The notes under the pieces: generated by a model
Told to the model about the DNA's origin: nothing
Databases searched by the model: none
The model's input: only the letters and a program-made list of their open reading frames with translations
Part shown: in pieces, positions 9,444 to 17,216 of the stretch
How positions within the stretch are numbered: the first letter of the stretch is position 1
Layout: every line of letters starts with the position of its first letter
Position numbers and translations under genes: made by a program
From: SZUA-36 sp963759155
GTDB lineage: Bacteria; Pseudomonadota; Gammaproteobacteria; Xanthomonadales; SZUA-36
Assembly: GCA_963759155.1 (NCBI GenBank)
Contig: CAVWXX010000018.1
Coordinates: 1 to 64,000, forward strand
Direction: 5' to 3'
DNA length: 64,000 nt

Positions 9444-9812
9444 ATGAAAAAATTATTACTCTTGATTTTATTTCTTACGCCAACCCTGGCTTCTGCTGAA
9501 TACATGGACGTCATCAAATTCAAGCTCACGGGTCAGTGTTCATTTTCAGAATATCTGGAGATCAAAAACGACTTCAATTCGCAATGGGGAGAGGCCAACG
9601 GATATATATCCCGCGTCGCGATGCCACTACAAAATGACGATCTGGGGTCCATGTACTGGATTGGTACCACAGAAAATGCTGCTGCTTTTGGCGCGGCATG
9701 GGATTCTTGGCGTGATGCGCTGGGTGACCCGGATTCCGTACCAGCCAAACTCTCGGCACGCTTCCAGGTCTGCTCGGAAAACCTCTCGAGACGTGGTTAC
9801 GATATTTTCTGA
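9444..9812 (+). CDS. Small secreted protein, unknown function
   Basis: The 122-residue product has a textbook signal peptide: MKK, a leucine-rich core, then ASA before EYM. The mature domain of about 104 residues contains two cysteines (in GQCSFSEYL and FQVCSEN) that could form one disulphide, and an SMYWIGTTENAAAFG segment. I recognise no catalytic motif. It is probably periplasmic. A REP palindrome follows 27 bp after the stop and could act as its terminator. Confidence 0.7.
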   Translation: MKKLLLLILFLTPTLASAEYMDVIKFKLTGQCSFSEYLEIKNDFNSQWGEANGYISRVAMPLQNDDLGSMYWIGTTENAAAFGAAWDSWRDALGDPDSVPAKLSARFQVCSENLSRRGYDIF

Positions 9813-9839
9813 ATGCATCGTTTGTGTAGATGTGCATAT

Positions 9840-9869
9840 TTGGGGTCAGAGTAATTACTCTGACCCCAA
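9840..9869. repeat. REP-like perfect palindrome, possible terminator
   Basis: A 30-bp perfect palindrome, with arms TTGGGGTCAGAGTAA and TTACTCTGACCCCAA. From memory, palindromes of the GGGGTCAGAGTA type are dispersed in many gammaproteobacterial genomes and associate with IS200-like REP transposases. No such transposase is in this window. Degraded half-sites occur at about 9176 and 9334. Confidence 0.75.
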
Positions 9870-9902
9870 TTGCTTTAAACTCACCGGAAACCAACTATCT
9901 TG

Positions 9903-11054
9903 ATGTCTTCAAAGACAAATACCGTACCGAGTGCAGCCATGGCAGAGGGAACCCTGATCGGCATTTTAGGACTCATAGCCATTTTGGCTTGCTGGGTACT
10001 CGCTATTGTGCTTTACCGGGTAAGCGAAAATGGCAGCATCGGTCGTAAACTGACGGTTCTATTGATACTAGAAGGCTTTGTTCTGGTCACTGCTGGCTTT
10101 CCCGAATTCGCGTTCGACATACCATTCAGCTTTTACGAGTCGCGTCCGGTTTTAATGTTGTTGATGAGTCTGATTCACCATCTGGGTGATGCTGCAATGC
10201 TCGCGCTCTATCCGCCTTTTCTCGCAATGGCTCTCGATACGAGCCTGACCCGCCCGTTCGCAAACACGCGAGTGCGCATCGGTCTCGCAATTGGCTCAGT
10301 TGCGTTGAGCCTGACCGTGATATTCACTGGCTCGCCAATCGCAACCACCCTGCTCTACTCGATGATGACGCTGTTATTCATATTCGCGCTTGTGGCTTCG
10401 GTGCATGCCTGGCGCACTGCCAAAAGAGGTATTGTTCGTGAACGTGCCGGTATATTTGCACTGGCGTTTGGTATGCGGGATCTCGGCTGGAGTTTAAGCT
10501 ATGGGATTTTTGCCTGGTTAATGTGGACACAAGCGGATTTGTCCACAATGCCAGACGTTGCCTGGCTGGGGAAAGCTGTATATGCACTCGGGACACTGCT
10601 GGCAATTCCGCTTATTGCATATGGTGTCTTGCGCACTCAACTCTTCGATATTGACCTGCGGATACGTTGGACCATTAAGCAATCGACACTCGCAGGTGTG
10701 TTCATTGCGGTCATATTTATTATTTCCGAAGGCGCAGCCCAATTTCTGTCGGCTGAACTGGGCAACATCGCCGGACTATTGGCTGCAGGGGTTGTGATGT
10801 TTTTCCTGGCCCCGCTGCAACGATTTGCCGAGCGCGTCGCCTCTTCAGCCATGCCCAACACAAAGAACACGCCGGAATATGCTGCTTTTCGCAAGATGCA
10901 AGTGTATGAGGCTGCACTTATTGAGGCGCTCCAGGATGGTGGCATCTCGCACAAGGAACAATCACTTCTGGCGCGGCTACGTGACTCGCTGGGTATTTCG
11001 GAATCCGACGCCGAAGCAATTGAGAACGAACTGCAAGCCCAAACAAGCAGCTAA
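9903..11054 (+). CDS. Multi-pass membrane protein with C-terminal acidic tail domain
   Basis: The product is about 383 residues with at least seven hydrophobic helices between residues 15 and 300. The topology and the motif LRTQLFDIDLRIRWT recall the seven-helix sensor module found at the N-terminus of some histidine kinases. The C-terminal segment of about 70 residues (DGGISHKEQSLLARLR...LGISESDAEAIE) resembles a TerB-like helical unit, but no kinase follows. The start is uncertain: TTG 9900, ATG 9903 and ATG 9939 are in frame, and none has a clear ribosome site. The function is unknown; a sensor role is inference only. Confidence 0.7.
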   Translation: MSSKTNTVPSAAMAEGTLIGILGLIAILACWVLAIVLYRVSENGSIGRKLTVLLILEGFVLVTAGFPEFAFDIPFSFYESRPVLMLLMSLIHHLGDAAMLALYPPFLAMALDTSLTRPFANTRVRIGLAIGSVALSLTVIFTGSPIATTLLYSMMTLLFIFALVASVHAWRTAKRGIVRERAGIFALAFGMRDLGWSLSYGIFAWLMWTQADLSTMPDVAWLGKAVYALGTLLAIPLIAYGVLRTQLFDIDLRIRWTIKQSTLAGVFIAVIFIISEGAAQFLSAELGNIAGLLAAGVVMFFLAPLQRFAERVASSAMPNTKNTPEYAAFRKMQVYEAALIEALQDGGISHKEQSLLARLRDSLGISESDAEAIENELQAQTSS

Positions 11055-11077
11055 AAGAAAATACAACTTATTTAAAA

Positions 11078-11842
11078 TCAAGTTTCAAACAAGCGCCTGA
11101 TCAGCGGCACATCAAGGAAGCTTGCGCCCCCTGCCCTACCTTTGATAAGTGTAAATGGCGATTGCGGCTCGCCCAGTTGATCCATCACGATTAATGCACC
11201 ATCGAAGTTGTCATCAAGGGTATACGCATTAACTGTGACAATGGTTTTCAATCCCGCTTGCATTGAAGACAACAGGCCATTCTGGGAATCCTCGAAGGCC
11301 ACGCATTCTTCCGCAGGCAGGTCCATTTCACCGAGTGCGTATTGATAAATGTCCGGTGCTGGCTTTTTGTCAGGTACCACGTCACCTGCCGCAATCACAT
11401 CGAACCAGGCGATGGCTTCATTACCAAGTGTTGCGCTCAATAAAGTCGTTACATTTTCAGGTGTCGTCGTTGTCGCGATGGCGAGCCTCAATCCGGCAGA
11501 ACGCACTTCATTCAGTAATCGCCTCACACCCGGCCTCAGGGGGATTGCACCTGTGTGCAACAACTCCACGTAGTGACGGGTTTTGGACTGGTGTAATTCC
11601 CTGACAAACCCATCCAGGTCTGCAGGCGCTTTGAATCCGTTCAGGAAGTCCTCGATAAAATAACGGATACGCTCCTTGCCGCCGGTTACCTTTAGCAGAC
11701 GCCCATAAGTCTCCACATCCCAGCACCAATCCAGCTTTGCCTCGGCAAAAGCCAGGTTAAAGGCAACGCGGTGACCATCGCGCTCGGTGTCGGCAAGGGT
11801 TCCGTCTACGTCGAATATCAGAGCTTTCAGCTTGGAGATCAC
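11078..11842 (-). CDS. HAD-superfamily phosphatase, CbbY-like
   Basis: The 254-residue protein has the HAD signature motifs in order: DVDGT (nucleophile Asp11, acid/base Asp13), a threonine-rich motif II (IATTTTP), a motif III lysine (PDKKPAPD), and a motif IV acid pair region (AFEDSQNG). A helical cap lies between motifs I and II, as in CbbY, beta-phosphoglucomutase and phosphoglycolate-phosphatase-type enzymes. It probably dephosphorylates a small sugar phosphate in the cytoplasm; the substrate is not determinable. The start is GTG at 11842. It converges with the membrane-protein gene. Confidence 0.85.
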   Translation of the reverse strand: MISKLKALIFDVDGTLADTERDGHRVAFNLAFAEAKLDWCWDVETYGRLLKVTGGKERIRYFIEDFLNGFKAPADLDGFVRELHQSKTRHYVELLHTGAIPLRPGVRRLLNEVRSAGLRLAIATTTTPENVTTLLSATLGNEAIAWFDVIAAGDVVPDKKPAPDIYQYALGEMDLPAEECVAFEDSQNGLLSSMQAGLKTIVTVNAYTLDDNFDGALIVMDQLGEPQSPFTLIKGRAGGASFLDVPLIRRLFET

Positions 11843-12044
11843 AGAACCATTATCAAACCAGCAAAATTAAGGATCAAGTTTTCTGACGCCTTCAGTTAAA
11901 GCCTTTCAAGCAAATTTGGCAGCAACTGGCATGCTGACATATTTCTGTCGTCCGTCAATTAAGTTATTTGAATATAGTCCTTTCCGAGTTTTGACCGCTC
12001 TGGTAGTCTTCACGCTGTTTAAAATCAACAGAAAGGAAAGATTT

Positions 12045-13382
12045 ATGCGGTTTCCAAAATTGAGATTGCTTCTGGCAATTGGTTTTGCGGGTGCTATATC
12101 CAACCAGACCGTGATGGCTGATGAGCTCTCCGATGCGGTCGCAGCAGATTATGACCAGCACCTTGCAGCCTTGTACGACTACTTTCACCGCAACCCTGAA
12201 CTTTCCTCGATGGAATTTAAAACCGCAGCGCGATTGGCCGAGGAAATTCGTGCGGCCGGTTTTGATGTTACCGAAGGCGTTGGCGGCACCGGCATTGTTG
12301 CCATGATGAAAAATGGCCCTGGACCACTGGTTATGATGCGGGCCGATATGGATGGCTTGCCGGTACCGGAAAAATCCGGATTGCCGAATGCATCCAAAGC
12401 GACACAGATTGACTGGGATGGCAATGAAGTACCTGTCATGCATGCCTGTGGACACGATGTTCATATCACCAGCCTGGTGGGCACCGCCCGTTACATGGCA
12501 GCTCACAAGGACACCTGGTCCGGCACACTGATGCTGATTGGTCAGCCGGCAGAGGAACGTATCAATGGCGCCAAGGGGATGATGGACGATAATCTTTGGG
12601 AAAGGTTCGGCAAACCGGACTACGCACTGGCGTTCCACGTTTCTTCCGGTGTACCCACGGGTAAACTGGTTGCCGTTGTCGGTGCACCGATGTCCGGCGC
12701 GGATACGGTTGACATCATTATTCATGGCGTTGGCGCCCACGGTGCCAGCCCGCATCGCGGCGTTGACCCGGTGGTCTTGGGTTCACAGATCGTGCTGGCT
12801 TTGCAGACCGTGATCAGTCGTGAGCTTGCTCCCAGGGAAGCCGGTGTTATCACTGTTGGCTCCTTTCATGCGGGTACCAAGCACAACATCATCTCAGACA
12901 AGGCCCATTTGCAGCTAACGGTTCGCAACGACAATCTCGAGACCCGCGAACTGCTGCTGGCCGGCATCAAACGTGTCGCAGAAAACATGGGCCGTGTTGC
13001 CGGTTTACCGGAAGACATGTTGCCCGAGGTCATCGTTTCACCCGAGAGTGTTCCACCGACCATCAATGACAACGAGTTGACCCAACGCCTGCGTGCCGTG
13101 TGGAAGAAAGAACTTGGTGAAGATATTTTCTACGAGGCAAAACGCAATGGCATGGGTGCTGAAGACTTCCCCTATTTCACCACCGACCCCTACATCGCCA
13201 GCACCTACTTTGCAGTGGGCGGAACACCGCAGGCCGATTTCGATGCCGAAGCTGAAGGTGGACCAGCGGTTCCCTCACATCATTCGCCTCTATTCAAGGT
13301 GAAGGGCGAAGAATCAGTAACACTGGGTGTGGAAGCAACCGTTATTGCACTTCAGAACCTGTTGCAGGTTATCGCGAAGTAA
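12045..13382 (+). CDS. Exported M20D-family amidohydrolase (hippurate/N-acyl amino acid hydrolase type)
   Basis: The frame opens earlier, but the ATG at 12045 follows GAAAGGAAAG and begins a signal peptide (residues about 1-25, ending VMA before DEL), giving 445 residues. Metal-site motifs of the M20D family are present: HACGHDVH, QPAEE, AFHVSSG, and the C-terminal SHHSPLF. The dimerisation-type lid domain lies in the middle (GVGAHGASPHRG). It should hydrolyse amide bonds of N-acyl amino acids or similar compounds using two metal ions, in the periplasm rather than the cytoplasm where many relatives work. It is a single-gene unit with its own terminator. Confidence 0.9.
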   Translation: MRFPKLRLLLAIGFAGAISNQTVMADELSDAVAADYDQHLAALYDYFHRNPELSSMEFKTAARLAEEIRAAGFDVTEGVGGTGIVAMMKNGPGPLVMMRADMDGLPVPEKSGLPNASKATQIDWDGNEVPVMHACGHDVHITSLVGTARYMAAHKDTWSGTLMLIGQPAEERINGAKGMMDDNLWERFGKPDYALAFHVSSGVPTGKLVAVVGAPMSGADTVDIIIHGVGAHGASPHRGVDPVVLGSQIVLALQTVISRELAPREAGVITVGSFHAGTKHNIISDKAHLQLTVRNDNLETRELLLAGIKRVAENMGRVAGLPEDMLPEVIVSPESVPPTINDNELTQRLRAVWKKELGEDIFYEAKRNGMGAEDFPYFTTDPYIASTYFAVGGTPQADFDAEAEGGPAVPSHHSPLFKVKGEESVTLGVEATVIALQNLLQVIAK

Positions 13383-13392
13383 ATCTATCTGG

Positions 13393-13422
13393 AGCACCCG
13401 GTATGAAAGTACCGGGTGCTTC
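13393..13422 (+). terminator. Hairpin terminator after the M20 amidohydrolase
   Basis: AGCACCCGGTA (13393-13403) pairs perfectly with TACCGGGTGCT (13410-13420) over a 6-base loop. The following U-tract is poor (TCC). It could serve the convergent gene as well. Confidence 0.65.
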
Positions 13423-13445
13423 CTCCGGTTTCAATTTAAGACAGC

Positions 13446-14417
13446 TTAAGTCCTTCGCGGGTCGCCCGTCCTGACGATACGATTTGTCGCAGCTATCAGT
13501 TCTTCTGTGATACCCGGTTCGTGTGATGAATGACCCGAGTCCGGCGATATGGCGGTATTGAGTTCGGGCCATTTGTCGGCCAGGTCGATCAGATTTTTAA
13601 TCGCGCAGACAATATCGTAGCGGCCATGGACTGCAAAAGCCGGAATGTGACGTATCCTTTCTACCCGGTCGAGCAACATCGAATCAGGATCCGGTTTCAC
13701 GTTTTTAAAATAATGCGCCTCCAGTCGCGCCACTGCCCAGGCCGTATCGGGATCGTCAAAGTGACTGGCAAACTCCGGATTTGGCAAAAGTGTACAGCAG
13801 GAAATTTCATACATCGCCCAATGCCTGGCAGCCTGCAAGGCCAGTTCCCTGTCCGTGCCTGTTAAACGTCTCCAGTAGGCCTCAAGCAAGTCACCCTGCT
13901 CTTCCTCGGGGATGAAACCGGCGAATTCCCGCCATAGCTCTGGCTGGATCATCCGAATACCGTACAACCACCAGTTAATCTCCTCTTCCCGCAACAACCA
14001 GATACCACGTAAGACCAGGCTTTTGCAGCGCTCGGGAAATTCCTGTGCATAGTAAAGCGCGATGGTAGAGCCATAAGAGCCACCAAATACGTGCCACTGT
14101 TTGATGCCAAGTTGCTCACGCAATTGTTCAATATCCTGCGCCGTGTGCGCCATCGTATTGTCGGTAATATCACCAACGGGAACCGAGCGACCGCTACCAC
14201 GTTGATCCAACAGCACAATACGGAAATGTTCCGGATCAAAAAAACGGCGGTCGGTTTCCGAGCACCCGGCGCCAGGGCCGCCATGCAGAAAAAGGATCGG
14301 GTCACCTGCAGGATTTCCGCACTGCTCCCAGTACAATTCATGAGGGTCACCGACTTTCAAAGTGCCTGCTTTCAAACGGTTCGATGGGCGGGAAAAAGTG
14401 TTCGTTGGCCATACCAA
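13446..14417 (-). CDS. pip: Proline iminopeptidase (S33 alpha/beta hydrolase)
   Basis: The product is 323 residues, the usual length for Pip. Diagnostic motifs are HGGPGAG (oxyanion region), DQRGSGRS, the nucleophile elbow GGSYGSTIAL (GGSWGS in most relatives), the acid in VHGRYDIVC, and the histidine in DSGHSSHEPG. It removes N-terminal proline from peptides in the cytoplasm. The start appears to be TTG at 14417: no ATG lies near, and the first family-conserved block begins about 16 residues in. It is divergent from the beta-lactamase-like gene, with about 100 bp between the two starts. Confidence 0.92.
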   Translation of the reverse strand: MVWPTNTFSRPSNRLKAGTLKVGDPHELYWEQCGNPAGDPILFLHGGPGAGCSETDRRFFDPEHFRIVLLDQRGSGRSVPVGDITDNTMAHTAQDIEQLREQLGIKQWHVFGGSYGSTIALYYAQEFPERCKSLVLRGIWLLREEEINWWLYGIRMIQPELWREFAGFIPEEEQGDLLEAYWRRLTGTDRELALQAARHWAMYEISCCTLLPNPEFASHFDDPDTAWAVARLEAHYFKNVKPDPDSMLLDRVERIRHIPAFAVHGRYDIVCAIKNLIDLADKWPELNTAISPDSGHSSHEPGITEELIAATNRIVRTGDPRRT

Positions 14418-14517
14418 ATTCTCTCAATGCAGGATCGAATCTGCCTATTCTGCACTTTCCAGTGTAAAGATGTCACCGACCGATAAGTTGGTCTCTGCTT
14501 TATGCGACAATAACAAC

Positions 14518-15762
14518 ATGCGTATCATCACAATATTTTTATTACTCGCCATGACAACAGCTTGCGAAAGGACTACAACCTGGGAAGGCTCTATTGAGTC
14601 CCTGCTTACTTCACAGCCTGAACGCTTCGGCACGGTTATGCAGAACCCCGCCAAGTACCGTGTGCAGATCATGTATACGCAGATTGACCGGGACGCCAAC
14701 AATCAACCGGTCTTCAAAACATTCATTTACAGGGTTAACCCGGGCGAATACTTCTACCCCGCCAGCACGGTCAAGTTACCTGTATCGGTGCTTGCGCTCG
14801 AGAAACTCAGGCGTTTGAACCGGCCGGGCCTGAATCTCGATACCACAATGCTGACCGGCTCAGACAAGGACTTCCAGACCGAAGCCAAAACCGATGAAAC
14901 CTCTCCCAACGGCCTGCCCTCCGTCGGTCAGTACATACGCAAGATCTTGCTGGTAAGCGACAACGATGCATTTAACCGCCTGTATGAGTTTGTTGGCCAG
15001 CAGGAAATCAACGAAAGGCTGCGGGCTATGAGGTATTTCGATACGCGCATCATCCACCGGCTTGAAAGCAGCCTGAGCGAAGATGAAAACCGCTGGAGTA
15101 ACCCTGTTCAATTTATGAATGGAGAGGAAATTATCTACGAGCAGGACGCGGTTTACAGCAATACCAGTTTCAGGGGCAAACAACCGGAGCGACTGGGAGT
15201 TGCTGAAATCGTTGACGGCGAACGTCTTGAGCGGCCGAAGGATTTTGCAGGTAAGAATGCCTACTCCTTACTGGACCAGCATGAGTTCATCAGAAACCTG
15301 GTTTTCCCTGCAAGTGCCGATCCTCGAAGCCGCTTGCACCTCAATAAGGATGACTACCGGTTTCTTTACCATTACATGTCGATGTACCCGGGCGAAAGTG
15401 GAATCAATGCATACGCAGATACCGAAAAGTATCCCCCGGGCTATGTGAAATTTCTGATGTACGGTGGTGACGCAAAGAAAATTCCTGACCACATTCGGGT
15501 ATTCAATAAGGTTGGCGACGCTTACGGCTTCCTTACCGATGCGGCCTATATTGTTGATTTCAAGAACAAAATCGAATTCATCCTGTCAGCAACCATTTAT
15601 ACCAACGACAACCAGACATTTAACGACAATAACTACGAATACGAAGAAATCGGACTGCCTTTTTTAAAGAATCTTGGACAGGCTATCTATGAAGTTGAAC
15701 TGGACCGCAAACGCGAACACAGACCTGACTTGAGCCGTTTTCGTTTTCCGGATAGACATTAA
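14518..15762 (+). CDS. Class-A-beta-lactamase-like serine hydrolase, lipoprotein
   Basis: From the ATG at 14518 the protein is 414 residues and begins with a hydrophobic signal ending in TTAC, a lipobox-like site. The penicilloyl-serine-transferase motifs are S83-T-V-K86, S147-D-N149, and a later K-V-G in FNKVGDAYGF where beta-lactamases have KTG. This places it in the beta-lactamase2/serine hydrolase family. The protein is about 130 residues longer than a true class A enzyme, and the extra segment lies between the SDN and KVG motifs. Whether it acts on beta-lactams, peptidoglycan peptides or esters cannot be told; an ancestral peptidase role is at least as likely as resistance. Confidence 0.8.
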   Translation: MRIITIFLLLAMTTACERTTTWEGSIESLLTSQPERFGTVMQNPAKYRVQIMYTQIDRDANNQPVFKTFIYRVNPGEYFYPASTVKLPVSVLALEKLRRLNRPGLNLDTTMLTGSDKDFQTEAKTDETSPNGLPSVGQYIRKILLVSDNDAFNRLYEFVGQQEINERLRAMRYFDTRIIHRLESSLSEDENRWSNPVQFMNGEEIIYEQDAVYSNTSFRGKQPERLGVAEIVDGERLERPKDFAGKNAYSLLDQHEFIRNLVFPASADPRSRLHLNKDDYRFLYHYMSMYPGESGINAYADTEKYPPGYVKFLMYGGDAKKIPDHIRVFNKVGDAYGFLTDAAYIVDFKNKIEFILSATIYTNDNQTFNDNNYEYEEIGLPFLKNLGQAIYEVELDRKREHRPDLSRFRFPDRH

Positions 15763-15798
15763 TAACAGCAAATCGAAAACGGGGCGTACCCGAACTGA

Positions 15799-16353
15799 CT
15801 AGGCCACCCGTTGAACCGGTCTCCGTGAGCCACTATTAATCTGTTTGTTTGGCTTGGTCTTAAGGGAGCCACGTTCAGACACCCAGAATGGTCCCTCTAC
15901 ACCCTCCAGGCCACGCTGCCGGGCACGGATTGCCATACTTCTCGCAAGCTCATCACCAAACTTTCTTACGGAAAAGTTGACACTGGTGTTTTTTCCTTCA
16001 CCGTCGGGCCAACTGGCTTCCCAATACTTTGTCTCCCTGACAGTCCCATCCTTGAGTTTGTAGCGCTTGGCGTAGGTGCAAACACCGTTGACTCCCGATG
16101 TGTTGTTGGACCGCTTGATCTTGCATACCTCTTTCCGACTGATAGGGGGAAACTTGATCAACAATTCATCACGATACTGCTGTGCCATTCTCAATGCTTT
16201 CCAGCGACCGCCGCTTTTTTTGTCCGGAAAATTCTTGACCAGCATTTTCCCATGGCGACGCAGACTCACCCTCCAGCCATGGGTATTGCGAACGTCATCA
16301 TCAAATCGTGAAATGCCATAAACAGGGTCGGTATGCTTTTTAAAGTTCTTCAT
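15799..16353 (-). CDS. Bacterial AP2-domain DNA-binding protein with two AP2-like units
   Basis: From the ATG at 16353 (GGAAG upstream) the product is 184 residues. Two AP2-like units are visible. Residues about 8-70 hold a diverged one (YGISRFDDD...GWRVSLRRHGK...NFPDK). Residues about 73-150 hold a better one (NTSGVNGV...KYWEASWPDG...NFSVRKFGDELARSMAI). The order strand-strand-strand-helix and the ending A(R)xxAIxAR are typical. The tail is basic. Free-standing bacterial AP2 proteins are often linked to mobile DNA or HNH endonucleases; no nuclease motif is present here. It lies about 220 bp from a large hairpin repeat. A TTG at 16368 is an alternative start. Confidence 0.75.
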   Translation of the reverse strand: MKNFKKHTDPVYGISRFDDDVRNTHGWRVSLRRHGKMLVKNFPDKKSGGRWKALRMAQQYRDELLIKFPPISRKEVCKIKRSNNTSGVNGVCTYAKRYKLKDGTVRETKYWEASWPDGEGKNTSVNFSVRKFGDELARSMAIRARQRGLEGVEGPFWVSERGSLKTKPNKQINSGSRRPVQRVA

Positions 16354-16707
16354 CAATCTTCCAAACAAATAGTGGTTTTCTAATCATGCAAAACGGGGAC
16401 TGCCCGATACACGCTTTGGTAGATGCAAATTACATACCAAAAGCGCGTACGCTGAGTTTGCTTGATTTTCAGGAAGCTACTAATGAGGTTTACCAGAGAT
16501 GTCGGCACATAAAGCGTGCATCAGATGCACCACAATAGGCCATATTGCAACTTATTCTAAAACAGGTATTCAGGTCACAATTGCTCAGTCTGGAAGCTGA
16601 AGCTATAGCGGTAGTTGTCTTCCGAGCTCAACTGCAGGTTGAAAGCCATTGATCATTCGGGAAGCCGAGGCTATGCAGTAGCTTTCTTCAGGACTCACAG
16701 GTGGAAA

Positions 16708-16870
16708 AAACCATTGATCAGTCGGGAAGCCAAGGCCATGCAGTAGCTTATGCCGGGACACGCCGCGAGCACATCCATGTGGGCTCTGGCGCGACATCCA
16801 TGTCGCTCAAGGTCCCGGCATAAGCTACTGCACCCCCTTGGCTTTGTGCGAATGCGGGGGTCAATGGTTT
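16708..16870. repeat. Mega-hairpin within repeat copy A
   Basis: Nested arms pair over 163 bp. The outer arms are AAACCATTGA (16708-16717) and TCAATGGTTT (16861-16870). The middle arms are AAGCCAAGG and CCTTGGCTT. The inner arms are a perfect 20-bp stem, 16740-16759 with 16812-16831 (GCAGTAGCTTATGCCGGGAC). The 52-base loop itself holds two small hairpins, CACAT-CC-ATGTG and GCGACAT-CC-ATGTCGC. Confidence 0.85.
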
Positions 16871-16970
16871 CTGGCAGGTAACGGTGCTTGTATTCTGAAC
16901 TTGATAAGCACACGGCTTTTGCGAATGTTTGGACAAACAACCTTTGAAAGATGCACGTCGTTTGATATTA

Positions 16971-17080
16971 AGCTGGGGTGTGTATTAACTTACCAGGACC
17001 GTGAGCGACATGGATGTCGAGCCCGAGCTCACAGGGACGTACTTGCAGCGAGTCCTGGGAAGTTAATACACATCCCGGCT
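16971..17080. repeat. Second hairpin within repeat copy A
   Basis: GTGTATTAACTTACCAGGAC (16980-16999) pairs with 17052-17071 with one mismatch, extended outward by AGCTGGG/CCCGGCT. The loop contains GCGACATGGATGTCG and ACGTACTTGCAGCGAG, homologous to the loop of the first hairpin although the stems differ. Confidence 0.8.
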
Positions 17081-17216
17081 CCCCCAACCTTGCAGATACT
17101 GAGTTATTTAGGCTTCTGAATTACTCCGTAGGCTGGTCTAAGCACAGCATCTTTCCTGAGTAAGACAATACTCATCCCAGCACACCCAACTTCGCAGACA
17201 AAAGCAATAAGAATCG

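Larger units (their letters stand above)
16577..17200 (-). repeat. Composite hairpin repeat, copy A
   Basis: This 0.6-kb non-coding block is repeated in opposite orientation at 43940-44552, with about 90% identity by eye in the best parts. It contains three tandem units about 65 bp apart, sharing ATTGATCA-(G/T)TC-GGGAAGCC and GCAGTAGCTT (starting near 16580, 16648 and 16713), a mega-hairpin (16708-16870), a conserved spacer of about 100 bp, a second hairpin (16971-17080), and a conserved tail. Both hairpin loops carry the same core, GCGACATGGATGTCG plus ACGTACTTG. The open frames in it, rich in RERHGCRARA-type peptides, are by-products of the repeat. No gene lies between 16354 and 17216. Confidence 0.8.

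Noticed and set aside
16695..17119. Several short frames with RERHGCRARA-like peptides, also seen near 43975-44289
   Set aside because: They fall inside both copies of the hairpin repeat, on both strands; they are by-products of the conserved repeat DNA, not genes.
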